In this document: one piece after another, positions 52,901 to 60,188 of the stretch | Layout: the number at the start of each line of letters is the position of its first letter | Numbering within the stretch: position 1 is the first letter of the stretch | NCBI GenBank assembly: GCA_910584165.1 | Contig: CAJTZU010000001.1 | Span: forward strand, 310,001 to 374,000 | Length of the DNA: 64,000 bases | Source: an uncultured Bacilli bacterium | GTDB taxonomy: Bacteria; Bacillota_I; Bacilli_A; RF39; UBA660 | Direction of reading: 5' to 3' | Translations under genes and position numbers: made by a program | The notes under the pieces: generated by a model | Database searches by the model: none | Told to the model about the DNA's origin: nothing | Seen by the model: only the letters and a program-made list of their open reading frames with translations

Positions 52901-54504
52901 ATAACATCTTTTCCATCATCAAAAACCATTTCTATATCCTCTGTTTTGATAGTAGGTTCACTATCGACATTAGAAGTAAATACAGAAATCGTATTTCTTA
53001 CAATTTTCTTATCATTCGTACTTCTAATCGTTACATCAAAATTAGAATCATCTAAAATAATATTATTATCACTTACATTAATGGTATAAATACCTGGGTT
53101 TTCGACTCTAAAACTTTCTATGTTATTATATGTTTTATTTCCTACTCTAATAGAAAGAGTATATTCTCCCCCTGATGTAAAAGTATTAAATTTTACTTTT
53201 TCTATTTTTTCTTTTGTATCTATTTTCTTAGTATAAGAAACAGTATCTGATGTATTCGTATAGAAATACCAACCATTATGCCACATATTTTTGTAATAAG
53301 TATTATCCCAAGTTCTATCTTCCATAGAAGATAAAGAAGTAGAAAAATTAATATCTAAATCATATGAATCATACACTAAATAAACATATTTATAGGAACT
53401 ATTAGCCCCCCACGAATTTCTTAAAATCCATGCGCCCTTTCCCTTCACAAGGCTTCCATTACTACAAGTTCCCGAAGAATTAACACTAGAGTGCGTTGAA
53501 CCTGATTTACAATAAGAATATTGATAGTCATCATCCCAACCTATAATTTGCATAGCATGAGCAGAAGTATTTGAGCAATCATCTTCATCCACAATTGCAT
53601 AAGTACCATCTGTATTTTTAAATCCACAACTTCCATTAGGAGAACCTGTTCCTACATAAGCTCCACCATATTTCATAATGTTTTCTTTCACAAATTGATT
53701 ATGATTTTCTTTTTCACTACTTGTAGAATTTTTTGAAAGAATAGGAACAGTAATAGAGGATTCTAATTCATATTTAGAATTTTTATAATTAAAAACCTCC
53801 GATAATTCTTTTTTAGATATACTTTCATTGAATGGCATTTTAGCATCATCTACTAAAGAAAGACCATAAGACATTATCAAAGAAGAAGTATAAAAATTAC
53901 CTCCCGTTGTAAGTTTTCTATTAGAATCATTTTCATAATCTAAAATTCCATCACTACTAGCAGCATAATCCATCTGTCTTGCAGAAAAAATCTCACTTGA
54001 AGAAGAATAACTTTTTTGATTAGTCAATAATAAATAACTTTCTACTTGTTCTATAGAAGCAAAAGCCCAACAAATTCCTAGATTTCCTTGATTTTTAAAA
54101 AGAGTTGTAAAATTTTTATTATCAACATTTGTTAAATTATATTTAGAAGGATAAACTCCATCCTCGACAACAGTTGAAGATGAAAAATCCACTACATAAG
54201 GATTTGGAAGCAATTCTACTTCTTCTTGCTCTTCCTCGCTGAGAGACAAATAAGCTACAAACTTTGGATTTAAATAAGGCTTATCCTCTTCCTTATTTTT
54301 TTCAGTTAAAATAATCTCTCCTGTTTCTTCATAAACAACTTTAATATAATCTTTTGCCTCCACTGGCAAATAAGAATAGTTTTCACTTGCTAAAATAACA
54401 TCTATCTTCGTTTGTTTCTGCAAATGAAAAAAATGATTAGATATTAAAATTGTTAGTAATAGCATTATAGCAATTACTATCGTTATTTTTCTACTTTTTT
54501 TCAC
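49915..54504 (-). CDS. Secreted papain-like cysteine protease with B-repeats and C-terminal dockerin
   Basis: 1529 residues from GTG 54504 (GAGGTG; a longer frame would run into the MATE gene). Signal anchor about 6-22. C1 protease: Gln139 and Cys145 (NQGNLGICWAFAS), His316 (SAHAMQIIGW), Asn363 (ILRNSWG), all present. Beta-rich region about 410-615; GLUG-like beta-helix about 620-930 (FSGSLDGNGHTIKGLYQN); Big_2-like 980-1057; four Flg_new/InlB-type repeats 1062-1380 (FDANGG, then WNTKADGTG and LYAQW). Dockerin 1459-1526, two halves (DVNGDGKINYLDYVTVYN and DISEDGKVNYLDYVQIYN). A cell-surface enzyme for host or dietary protein. Confidence 0.9.
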   Translation of the reverse strand: MKKSRKITIVIAIMLLLTILISNHFFHLQKQTKIDVILASENYSYLPVEAKDYIKVVYEETGEIILTEKNKEEDKPYLNPKFVAYLSLSEEEQEEVELLPNPYVVDFSSSTVVEDGVYPSKYNLTNVDNKNFTTLFKNQGNLGICWAFASIEQVESYLLLTNQKSYSSSSEIFSARQMDYAASSDGILDYENDSNRKLTTGGNFYTSSLIMSYGLSLVDDAKMPFNESISKKELSEVFNYKNSKYELESSITVPILSKNSTSSEKENHNQFVKENIMKYGGAYVGTGSPNGSCGFKNTDGTYAIVDEDDCSNTSAHAMQIIGWDDDYQYSYCKSGSTHSSVNSSGTCSNGSLVKGKGAWILRNSWGANSSYKYVYLVYDSYDLDINFSTSLSSMEDRTWDNTYYKNMWHNGWYFYTNTSDTVSYTKKIDTKEKIEKVKFNTFTSGGEYTLSIRVGNKTYNNIESFRVENPGIYTINVSDNNIILDDSNFDVTIRSTNDKKIVRNTISVFTSNVDSEPTIKTEDIEMVFDDGKDVIFKAYSSTKNIASGENALYYLYKEGVDYSNYISSYTNTSVAANNIYATITLKKGIPEGTYQLRTYYKGYYTDSTLTITYRLPLEGEGTKSNPYIIRTPEHLASIQDDLDAYYVLGNDIDLKEATKTGGNLSYPSNTCPQGFGWKSINGFSGSLDGNGHTIKGLYQNNYISCNINGTTWKEWNNNGNGLFGTTLGNASIRNLVLEDFDMACQGGNCGVLVSKFVNESSDNGYYATFENIVVRNSKIRGIYNGANSDSTLSSVYGGGLFGTLEVFDGKISISNIYLDLDIDTKEIKDAAYLASHIYGGDVDIHDIQLEGEFVGKYEDGNDDSLLLSKAYGNLNIYNILSTVITKNVGGLLGEVWTSNLSISSINMLKFPNSRLCYRDDESYCSNAKNVNMYDKDTQLEELLKEANYALWNDFNTNWIIKNVDGINRIPVLSFVDFKYTSIPEISLNHKLNTKVNVYEYITPKTNSARKIKYSSNDEDIVKIDSDGNIIPQSEGKTTIHIESYYDGYIKDVPITVSYIPHYNIIFDANGGTGTMDSVEVEVNKNYQLLKSTFTKENYVLKKWNTKADGTGESYQDLGQISALKDKETITLYAQWIGEEKVVIFNANGGIVTPDKKKIRYGDIYGELPMPTRDGYAFNGWSNKNAGTSIKYNSEFMGEEQIVAHWIGNAYNIIYDANGGILKSDYKMNNMVMSKTVLFDIAFNNSDTKISSNNYEKSGYIFKEWNTKADGTGTSYQENEVINFNNVEDSILKLYAQWERKEYTIRFDANGGIGLMKDNIGYLNNSIKILKNTFTRENYEFVGWNTKNDGTGISLGDETTVTIDENLFGKEYTITLYAQWKKEEVPFTIEKYHYDSEKKYISRIPINTSLRNFQDNIKLGNSYNIEVDTKEIDGKKVLFTGGKTKILKGRKLYEELINIVSGDVNGDGKINYLDYVTVYNHIQKVKYPDSSKKELINEYLISADISEDGKVNYLDYVQIYNKIKELKGGN

Positions 54505-54562
54505 ACTACACACCTCTTTCTGAATTATATCATATATCTCTTTTTTTTTATAATGGAATCCA

Positions 54563-54597
54563 TGAAAAAAAGTTAAGTTTTTAAACTTAACTTTTTC
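54563..54597. terminator. Terminator after the MATE-kinase gene
   Basis: AAGTTAAGTTT/AAACTTAACTT stem with T runs on both strands, overlapping the MATE stop. Confidence 0.8.
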
Positions 54598-56569
54598 TTT
54601 TTTCAATAGCTTCTTTAATTATTTCAGCCGTCTTTTCAACACCAAATGTATCTACATTTAAAACCAATTCATAGTGACTAAAATCTTTCCAGTTTCTATT
54701 CGTATAATATCGATAATGCTTTTCACGCTCACGATTGACCTTTTTAATCTCTTTGGAAGCGCTTTTCTCTTTTAAACCATAATATTTAATAGCTCTTTTT
54801 TCTTTCTCTTCATCACTACTATATAAAAATACACGAAATACATTTTTCTCTTTTTCTAAAATATAATCTGCACATCTTCCCACAATAATACAAGAGGACT
54901 TCGCTAATTTTTTAATAACCTTGCTTTCAGCAATAAATAATTTATCATCATTATTATAAAAATTGCCACCAATATTACTTTTCTTTTGCTCAACAGTTTC
55001 AATATATTTTGGGCTTAAACCTGATTCTTTAGAAACTAAATGAATCATTTCTTTATCATAAAGAGGGATTTCTAGTAACTCTGATAAAATTTTTCCTACA
55101 TATCTTCCTCCTGAACCATATTCACGAGCAATAGTTACTACTACTTTTTTTCCATTACCTTTCTTTGGCAAATTATCTTCTACTATACTTTCATTAGATT
55201 TTTCTAGTTTTAAAAGTTTTAAATATTCTGAGCCAAAAATAAAAATAACAGCAATAAAACATAATGAATCAGCAATAGGTCCTGCATAAAGCGCTCCATA
55301 AAGTCCCATTTTACTTGTTAAAAAAAGTGCAATCGGAATAAATAAAATAATTTGTCTTGTAAAAGATACTAAGGTTGCCTTTTTTACATTTCCTAATGAC
55401 TGAATCACAATGCTAGAACACATCTCAAAAGCATTTAAAAAGCAAACCATCATAAATATTTTTGAAAAATCAATAGCAAATTTCATAAATAATTCATAAG
55501 TGGGATCTGATTCTGAAATAAAAATAGAAATAATAGTACTTGGGAAAAATTGAAACATAGCATTAAATAAAAGCCCTACAATAAAACCTATTAGCATAAC
55601 CCTTTTTAAAGCATCTCTCACTCTATCATAATTTCCAGCTCCATAATTAAATCCAATAATTGGCTGAACTCCTATCGCAATTCCTAAAATACTGGATACA
55701 TATAAACTATTTACTTTAGAAATAATTCCATAAACAGAGAGTGGAATATCACTGCCAAACTCACTGTCTACTCCATACTTTGTCATTAAATTATTCATAA
55801 CTACAAACAATAATAAAACCGTCATTTGCGTAATAAAACTAGAAGCTCCTAATGATAAGTTTTTCTTTAATGTTGGTGTAATTCTATAATCCTTTTTCTC
55901 CAGCTTGACAGATTTTATTTTCTTTAAATAAAAGATTGCGATTAAAAAAGATACAAATTGACCAATTATAGTAGCATAAGCACCTCCAGCAACGCCTAAA
56001 TCAAGTCCCCAATCTAAAATGAAGATAGGATCCAATATTAAATTAATAACTGCTCCTACTACTAAGCAAAACATAGAATATTTTGGAGAACCATCAGCTC
56101 TAATGATAGAGGATAATCCACTATAAATAATCATGAAAGGTGCTCCAAGTAGAATGATTCTACCATAGCTTAATGCATATGGATAAACATTTTCTGTACA
56201 CCCACATAAATGAATTAAGATTGGTAAAAATATTTCCCCTAATATTGCCACTAAAATAGAGATACAAATTAAGAAGATAACAGAACTTCCAATACTTTTC
56301 TTCGCTTCTTCATAGTTTTGTTCCCCTAAACGTAAGCTTAAATTAGCTGCACAACCATTTCCTATTAAACTAGCTATTGCATTACAAACAATAATTAATG
56401 GAAATATAACATTCGTCGCAGCATTTCCTAAAGTACCTACTCCTTGTCCTATAAATATTTGGTCAACAATATTATAAACAGAATTAATTAACATACTAAC
56501 AATACAAGGAATAGAAAACGCTAGTAATAATTTTCCAATTTTTTCATGACCTAAATCTAATGTCTTCAT
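54587..56569 (-). CDS. MATE efflux transporter fused to a cytidylate-kinase-like domain
   Basis: 660 residues. Residues 1-450 are a full 12-helix MATE transporter (GKLLLAFSIPCIVSMLINS, IIGFNYGAGNYDRVRDALKR), Na+ or H+ driven drug/metabolite export. Residues about 465-655 are a cytidylate-kinase-like domain: VVVTIAREYGSGGRYVGKIL as the family's P-loop, PLYDKEMIHLVSKESG, IIVGRCADYIL, then the LID-type REREKHYRYYT and a DFSHYELVLN strand. The join is in one uninterrupted frame. AAGGAGG before ATG 56569 lies inside a leader peptide gene. Confidence 0.92.
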   Translation of the reverse strand: MKTLDLGHEKIGKLLLAFSIPCIVSMLINSVYNIVDQIFIGQGVGTLGNAATNVIFPLIIVCNAIASLIGNGCAANLSLRLGEQNYEEAKKSIGSSVIFLICISILVAILGEIFLPILIHLCGCTENVYPYALSYGRIILLGAPFMIIYSGLSSIIRADGSPKYSMFCLVVGAVINLILDPIFILDWGLDLGVAGGAYATIIGQFVSFLIAIFYLKKIKSVKLEKKDYRITPTLKKNLSLGASSFITQMTVLLLFVVMNNLMTKYGVDSEFGSDIPLSVYGIISKVNSLYVSSILGIAIGVQPIIGFNYGAGNYDRVRDALKRVMLIGFIVGLLFNAMFQFFPSTIISIFISESDPTYELFMKFAIDFSKIFMMVCFLNAFEMCSSIVIQSLGNVKKATLVSFTRQIILFIPIALFLTSKMGLYGALYAGPIADSLCFIAVIFIFGSEYLKLLKLEKSNESIVEDNLPKKGNGKKVVVTIAREYGSGGRYVGKILSELLEIPLYDKEMIHLVSKESGLSPKYIETVEQKKSNIGGNFYNNDDKLFIAESKVIKKLAKSSCIIVGRCADYILEKEKNVFRVFLYSSDEEKEKRAIKYYGLKEKSASKEIKKVNREREKHYRYYTNRNWKDFSHYELVLNVDTFGVEKTAEIIKEAIEKRKS

Positions 56570-56652
56570 AAAACCTCCTTTAACGCATAAAAAAGACGTA
56601 ATCCATCAACCGGATTTACGCACTTTCTAATGCCACACATTGACTTATCCAT
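56566..56652 (-). CDS. 28-residue leader peptide upstream of the MATE gene
   Basis: ATG at 56652 (or a second ATG at 56640) opens a frame that ends by ATGA overlap with the MATE start. The peptide reads MDKSMCGIRKC, then VNPVDGLRLFYALKEVL. An intrinsic terminator (56589-56620) lies within it, and its codons 24-27 hold the MATE Shine-Dalgarno, so its translation decides both read-through and MATE translation. There is no clear Shine-Dalgarno before 56652, and a TATAAT overlaps that ATG, so starting at 56640 on a nearly leaderless transcript is also possible. Peptide function inferred. Confidence 0.65.
   Translation of the reverse strand: MDKSMCGIRKCVNPVDGLRLFYALKEVL
56589..56620 (-). terminator. 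Attenuator hairpin in the MATE leader
   Basis: On the minus strand CGTAAATCC pairs with GGATTACG (one bulged A, loop GGTTGAT) followed by TCTTTTTT, inside the leader peptide frame and 20 bases before the MATE start. Confidence 0.8.
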
Positions 56653-56656
56653 TATA
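56651..56656 (-). promoter_or_regulatory. Probable -10 box of the MATE transcript
   Basis: TATAAT on the minus strand with TGT just before (extended -10); the -35 is poor. It would start the RNA close to the second ATG of the leader peptide. Confidence 0.45.
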
Positions 56657-56665
56657 ACACAAATA

Positions 56666-57040
56666 TTAAAAATTGGTGCCATTTTTTTTCTGTAATTGTA
56701 ATTTTATCCACATCATAATAACTTCTACTATATAATCTAATTCTTGTTTTGTTATTTTTCTTCCCTTTGGAATATGGTGCCATTTCTCTAAACAGCCTCT
56801 ACAGCAGGTAGCAGTTGCATGCTGTGCTATAAAAACAGGATGCCCTCTCATTGGAGTTTGTTTTCCATCATTTGGAATATCTGCTGGGACTAATCTTTTT
56901 TCCAAAAAGTCATAAGCATGTTTTTTAATTTCACTCAAGCCTTTTTTTTCTATATATTCTAAGTCTTTCTGCTTTAAAGAAAAACTGCTTCTAAATTTAG
57001 ATTTATTCAGGCTTTTTAATATATTCTCTACCTGGTACAT
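56666..57040 (-). CDS. DUF4186 family protein
   Basis: 124 residues. The family core is plain: ADIPNDGKQTPMRGHPVF, then IAQHATATCCRGCLEKWHHI, with a Cys-Cys-x-x-Cys and His set that could bind a metal. Function unknown. The start lies 38 bases inside the end of the HD gene, so the two are coupled. AAGGAAAG before ATG 57040. Confidence 0.88.
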   Translation of the reverse strand: MYQVENILKSLNKSKFRSSFSLKQKDLEYIEKKGLSEIKKHAYDFLEKRLVPADIPNDGKQTPMRGHPVFIAQHATATCCRGCLEKWHHIPKGRKITKQELDYIVEVIMMWIKLQLQKKNGTNF

Positions 57041-57629
57041 ATTCTCTTTCCTTCAAATAATCAAAAAAATCTTTTAATGGACCATCTTCAAATCTTTTTC
57101 TATCTACTTCTGTTTGATAAAATTCTTGAAATAATTCTGGCATGCTATATTCTTCACTATAATTAGCAGACTTCATAACAGCGTCTACTTTATCTACTTG
57201 AAATAAAAACTGAGCAGTTGGTGTTTTCTTTTCTTCAAATTCCATCCATAATGAAAAATAATAAGTAGCAAATTCAGGGCTTAAGCTCGCTAAGATATTT
57301 TTAATAGCAGACATTTCAGCCTCATGTTTTCTTTTTTTGTCTTCTTCAGTATTTACATGGATAACAGAAATATCTCCTACTATCGTTTCTGCTAAATCAT
57401 GTAAAAATGCCATAGGCGCTAATTTATTCATATCAATATCTTTTAATCCTAATTCATAGACAAAAGTATGCGCTAACATAACTACTTGTAACGTATGGTC
57501 AGAAACAGATTCTAGACGTTCAGCTGGTACATGTCGCATTACCCAACCAGTTCTAAGTAACTCATTCAACTTTGTATATTGTTTATAAAATGCTAAAATA
57601 CCTTCATATTTTTGCTTTAAAGAATTCAT
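57003..57629 (-). CDS. HD domain nucleotidase (YfbR/HDDC2-like)
   Basis: 208 residues. RTGWVMRHVPAERLESVSDHTLQVVMLAH holds the first His, AFLHDLAETIVGDIS the HD pair with ETxxGDI, and FLFQVDKVDAVMKSANY the last Asp. The form fits 5'-deoxynucleotidases of the YfbR/HDDC2 group acting on dNMPs. GGTGATG before ATG 57629. Coupled to DUF4186. Confidence 0.88.
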   Translation of the reverse strand: MNSLKQKYEGILAFYKQYTKLNELLRTGWVMRHVPAERLESVSDHTLQVVMLAHTFVYELGLKDIDMNKLAPMAFLHDLAETIVGDISVIHVNTEEDKKRKHEAEMSAIKNILASLSPEFATYYFSLWMEFEEKKTPTAQFLFQVDKVDAVMKSANYSEEYSMPELFQEFYQTEVDRKRFEDGPLKDFFDYLKEREYVPGREYIKKPE

Positions 57630-57644
57630 TTACATCACCGCTTG

Positions 57645-58403
57645 TTATTCTAACACATTTTCTAGGGGGATGAAACCATTTCTACTCCATAACCATAAAG
57701 CTGTATGAATATCGATAGGTCTATATTTCGTTCCCTTAAATAATTCATTCCATCTATCAATAACAAGGAGTTGAACATCGCTTCTTTCCATCTCTTCTTC
57801 CGTAATGAGTCCTAATTTACAAGTAGATTTTACAACATGTGTATCAGGCGCAACATTTAAACATTCTAGATTGGGATAGTCTCTATCTGTATATTGCCAT
57901 ATTACATATAGCCAGTAATTACAAATTTTTGTTCCTGATAAGTATGGAAATTTTTTCTTGTTCTCTTTTTGAATAAAATCTCTAATTTTATTGACATCAT
58001 TATCTAGACTACTAAATAATTTTCTAATATCTCCATCAAAAAGCTCTACAAAGGTTTCACATAAATGAATCCATATTTCTGTTTGTTTATCTTTTTGAAG
58101 AGCTACTCTATATTTTACTAAAGCTTTTTGTACTTCTGAAAAGTTAGACTCTATTACTTTTCTAGGAAAAAAGACAAACCTCGTTTCTTCATCTTGATAA
58201 GTTTTTAAAGCACTTTCCCATAACGTATAAGAATTCCTTTGATAATTTAAAGCCATAGGAAGAGTAAAATACAAATAATTTTCTAAAGAATCCTTTGATA
58301 GTTTCGGATTAGCATCCTCAGGCATGTGCTCTCCCCCTAGTTTACCTTCCTTATACATCTTATATAGAATATCTACTTTCTTTAATAATTCTTTTTTATT
58401 CAT
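57645..58403 (-). CDS. HhH-GPD-like uncharacterised protein
   Basis: 252 residues from ATG 58403. The C-terminal part has PYLSGTKICNYWLYVIWQYT (HhH-like helix pair) and NVAPDTHVVKSTCKLGL, where HhH-GPD DNA glycosylases have PVDTHV with the catalytic Asp. No FeS Cys cluster and no sure catalytic Lys. The N-terminal half is helical and unassigned. Possibly a base-excision glycosylase relative, or a structure-specific DNA-binding protein. Confidence 0.55.
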   Translation of the reverse strand: MNKKELLKKVDILYKMYKEGKLGGEHMPEDANPKLSKDSLENYLYFTLPMALNYQRNSYTLWESALKTYQDEETRFVFFPRKVIESNFSEVQKALVKYRVALQKDKQTEIWIHLCETFVELFDGDIRKLFSSLDNDVNKIRDFIQKENKKKFPYLSGTKICNYWLYVIWQYTDRDYPNLECLNVAPDTHVVKSTCKLGLITEEEMERSDVQLLVIDRWNELFKGTKYRPIDIHTALWLWSRNGFIPLENVLE

Positions 58404-58441
58404 ACTATCACCACTTTCATTATAACAAAAAAAAGAAATTT

Positions 58442-59083
58442 CTAACAATCTCTTTTTCTAAAAATGAATTCCCACTTATTTTTCTGTTTTTGAAATCTTT
58501 CTTCAATCAATTCCACTAGAATCACTTTTTCAAATTCTTGAAAAAAGAAGGAAAATGATTTCTCATCCCATAATCTAACTGTTCTACCCTTACTATTATA
58601 AAAATTCTCCTCTATTTTAATAGCATGCTCTTTTATATAATTATATGCACTAGTAGAATTTACGCTTCCTATAAAAAGTCCAGATGGTTTTAGAATTCTC
58701 TTAATTTCAGAAAGTAACTTCTTCGTTTCCTCTTCACTAAAAAAATGAATTGATAAATTAGCAAACACAATATCAAACTCATCATCAAAAAATTTTAATG
58801 ACTCACTCATATCTTGTAGCACAGTTTTTATATTTTTATTTTTCATTTTTAAATAACCAAGTGCCTTTGAGGAAATATCACATGCTGAAACAGTATACCC
58901 TTTTTTTCAAAATAATCTGCGTACTGTCCTACTCCACTACCTAAGTCTAAAATTTTTTACACATTTACTTGGAGTTGGAAAATACTCTAAATATTTTTCT
59001 ATCCAAAAATCTTCAATTCTCTCTAAATCATCTTCCTTAAAGTGTTTTTCCCAATAAATATCATTCCAATAATTTTTATCCAT
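58442..59083 (-). pseudogene. Class I SAM methyltransferase, two frameshifts
   Basis: From ATG 59083 (MDKNYWNDIYWEKHF) the frame breaks at a run of six A near 58962 and stops. The next frame gives the SAM motif KILDLGSGVGQYADYF, then breaks at a run of seven A near 58909. The original frame returns to MSESLKFFDDEFDIVFANLS and the C-terminus. One extra and one missing A explain both, so this is a real broken gene or two homopolymer errors in the assembly. It overlaps the SRPBCC gene start-to-stop (AAATGGATAA). Confidence 0.85.
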
Positions 59084-59468
59084 TTATTCCTCTTGTTAAA
59101 TCTTCCACAAACTTGCTCCACTGTTTTTTCAATTTCTGTTTTGCTATCATTTTAATTTTTGCATCTACTAAAGTTAAATCTACTATAATAGAAAGATTTG
59201 CTTTAGTATCTTCTTTTTTTAATGTATACGCAATATGCCCTTCTACTTTATTATTTGTAAACTCTAACTCATAATTTTTGTTTTTTACATTTTTTAAAAC
59301 TGTATAAAAAGTTGGATAATCTTTTTTGCTGTATTCAATAAAGTTATTATCATCGATTCCTTTTACTACTTTTAAATCGCTTCTCCAAGATGTGTTATGA
59401 ATATCTGTTATTTTCTTATAAATATTTGCCACTGTATCTTCTAATTCAATATTTGATTCTAAATGCAT
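59076..59468 (-). CDS. SRPBCC (START-like) family protein
   Basis: 130 residues from ATG 59468 (GAGGTG). The pattern MHLESNIELEDTVANIYKKI, then NTSWRSDLKVVKG, and a beta-meander ending in a long helix is that of the SRPBCC/polyketide-cyclase-2 fold, a hydrophobic-ligand-binding domain. Ligand unknown. The longer frame upstream to 59675 overlaps the YgjV gene and lacks a ribosome site, so it is rejected. Coupled to the broken methyltransferase. Confidence 0.6.
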   Translation of the reverse strand: MHLESNIELEDTVANIYKKITDIHNTSWRSDLKVVKGIDDNNFIEYSKKDYPTFYTVLKNVKNKNYELEFTNNKVEGHIAYTLKKEDTKANLSIIVDLTLVDAKIKMIAKQKLKKQWSKFVEDLTRGING

Positions 59469-59513
59469 ACTACCCACCTCATCTACCTGTATTATAGCAC
59501 ACATTGTAAACAA

Positions 59514-59540
59514 AAAGGAAATATTATATACATTTCCTTT
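59514..59540 (-). terminator. Terminator after the YgjV-like gene
   Basis: AAAGGAAAT/ATTTCCTTT stem with T run on the minus strand. Confidence 0.75.
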
Positions 59541-60048
59541 ACTTTCTAGAATAATTTTCTTTCTTATTTCTATGAATAAGAGATAATATATTAGAAACAA
59601 TGACAATGATATCCGCAAAAGCACCACTATAAGAACCACAAAGAATATCATAAAATAACCAATAAATAGCATCAATTAAACCACCAAGTACTACATAATT
59701 AGCTGCCATTGTAAGAGTATAACAATAAGTAATAGAAGCCAAAATTGGAAATATTTCTATAATCGTTGTAGAAGTTATACACCCAATAAATAAGTAGATA
59801 GGCACTAAACAAATAAAAATAATCTTTTCTTGTTTTTTTGTTTTAGAACAAAAGAAAGATGTTTCTCGAAATAAACCTAACACCTGAGTTAATCCTCCAG
59901 CTATTGCCCCTAATAAAAAATAATGAATAGCATAAAAAATATCCCCTATGATTTGGACTGCTAAAATTTGTTTTTTACTCTTTCCCCAATAGCTTACTGT
60001 CGTACATAAAAAAGCAAGTAATCCTAATGTTTGTATAAATAAAAACAC
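59539..60048 (-). CDS. YgjV-like membrane protein
   Basis: About 169 residues with five to six membrane helices (LFIQTLGLLAFLCTTVSYWGKS, IFYAIHYFLLGAIAGGLTQVLG, FADIIVIVSNILSLI). The layout matches the YgjV/Imp-YgjV family of unknown role. GTG 60048 with GTGGTGATAAT is preferred; an ATG at 60072 (eight more residues) has no ribosome site and may overlap promoter bases. Divergent from htpG. Confidence 0.7.
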   Translation of the reverse strand: MFLFIQTLGLLAFLCTTVSYWGKSKKQILAVQIIGDIFYAIHYFLLGAIAGGLTQVLGLFRETSFFCSKTKKQEKIIFICLVPIYLFIGCITSTTIIEIFPILASITYCYTLTMAANYVVLGGLIDAIYWLFYDILCGSYSGAFADIIVIVSNILSLIHRNKKENYSRK

Positions 60049-60108
60049 ATTATCACCACTATCTTTAAACATTATAGCATAAAGCTTATTCTTTGAAAAT
60101 ATATTTTA

Positions 60109-60135
60109 TTAGCACTCATGCTTGACAGGTGCTAT
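60109..60135. promoter_or_regulatory. CIRCE-like HrcA operator of htpG
   Basis: TTAGCACTC-N9-AGGTGCTAT; the second arm matches 6 of 9 bases of the CIRCE consensus GAGTGCTAA at the canonical N9 spacing. A further half-site, GAGTGTTAA, lies at 60139-60147, between the -35 and -10. Confidence 0.7.
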
Positions 60136-60150
60136 TATGAGTGTTAATAT
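60122..60150 (+). promoter_or_regulatory. htpG promoter
   Basis: TTGACA (60122-60127) and TAATAT (60145-60150), 17 bases apart. The -35 lies within the CIRCE-like site and the -10 overlaps the extra half-site, so bound HrcA would block it. Confidence 0.85.
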
Positions 60151-60188
60151 AGATAGTGTTGAATCATTCAACTAGGAAGAAGGATTTT

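Noticed and set aside
59469..59675. N-terminal extension of the SRPBCC frame
   Set aside because: It overlaps the YgjV-like gene on the same strand in another frame; ATG 59468 has GAGGTG.
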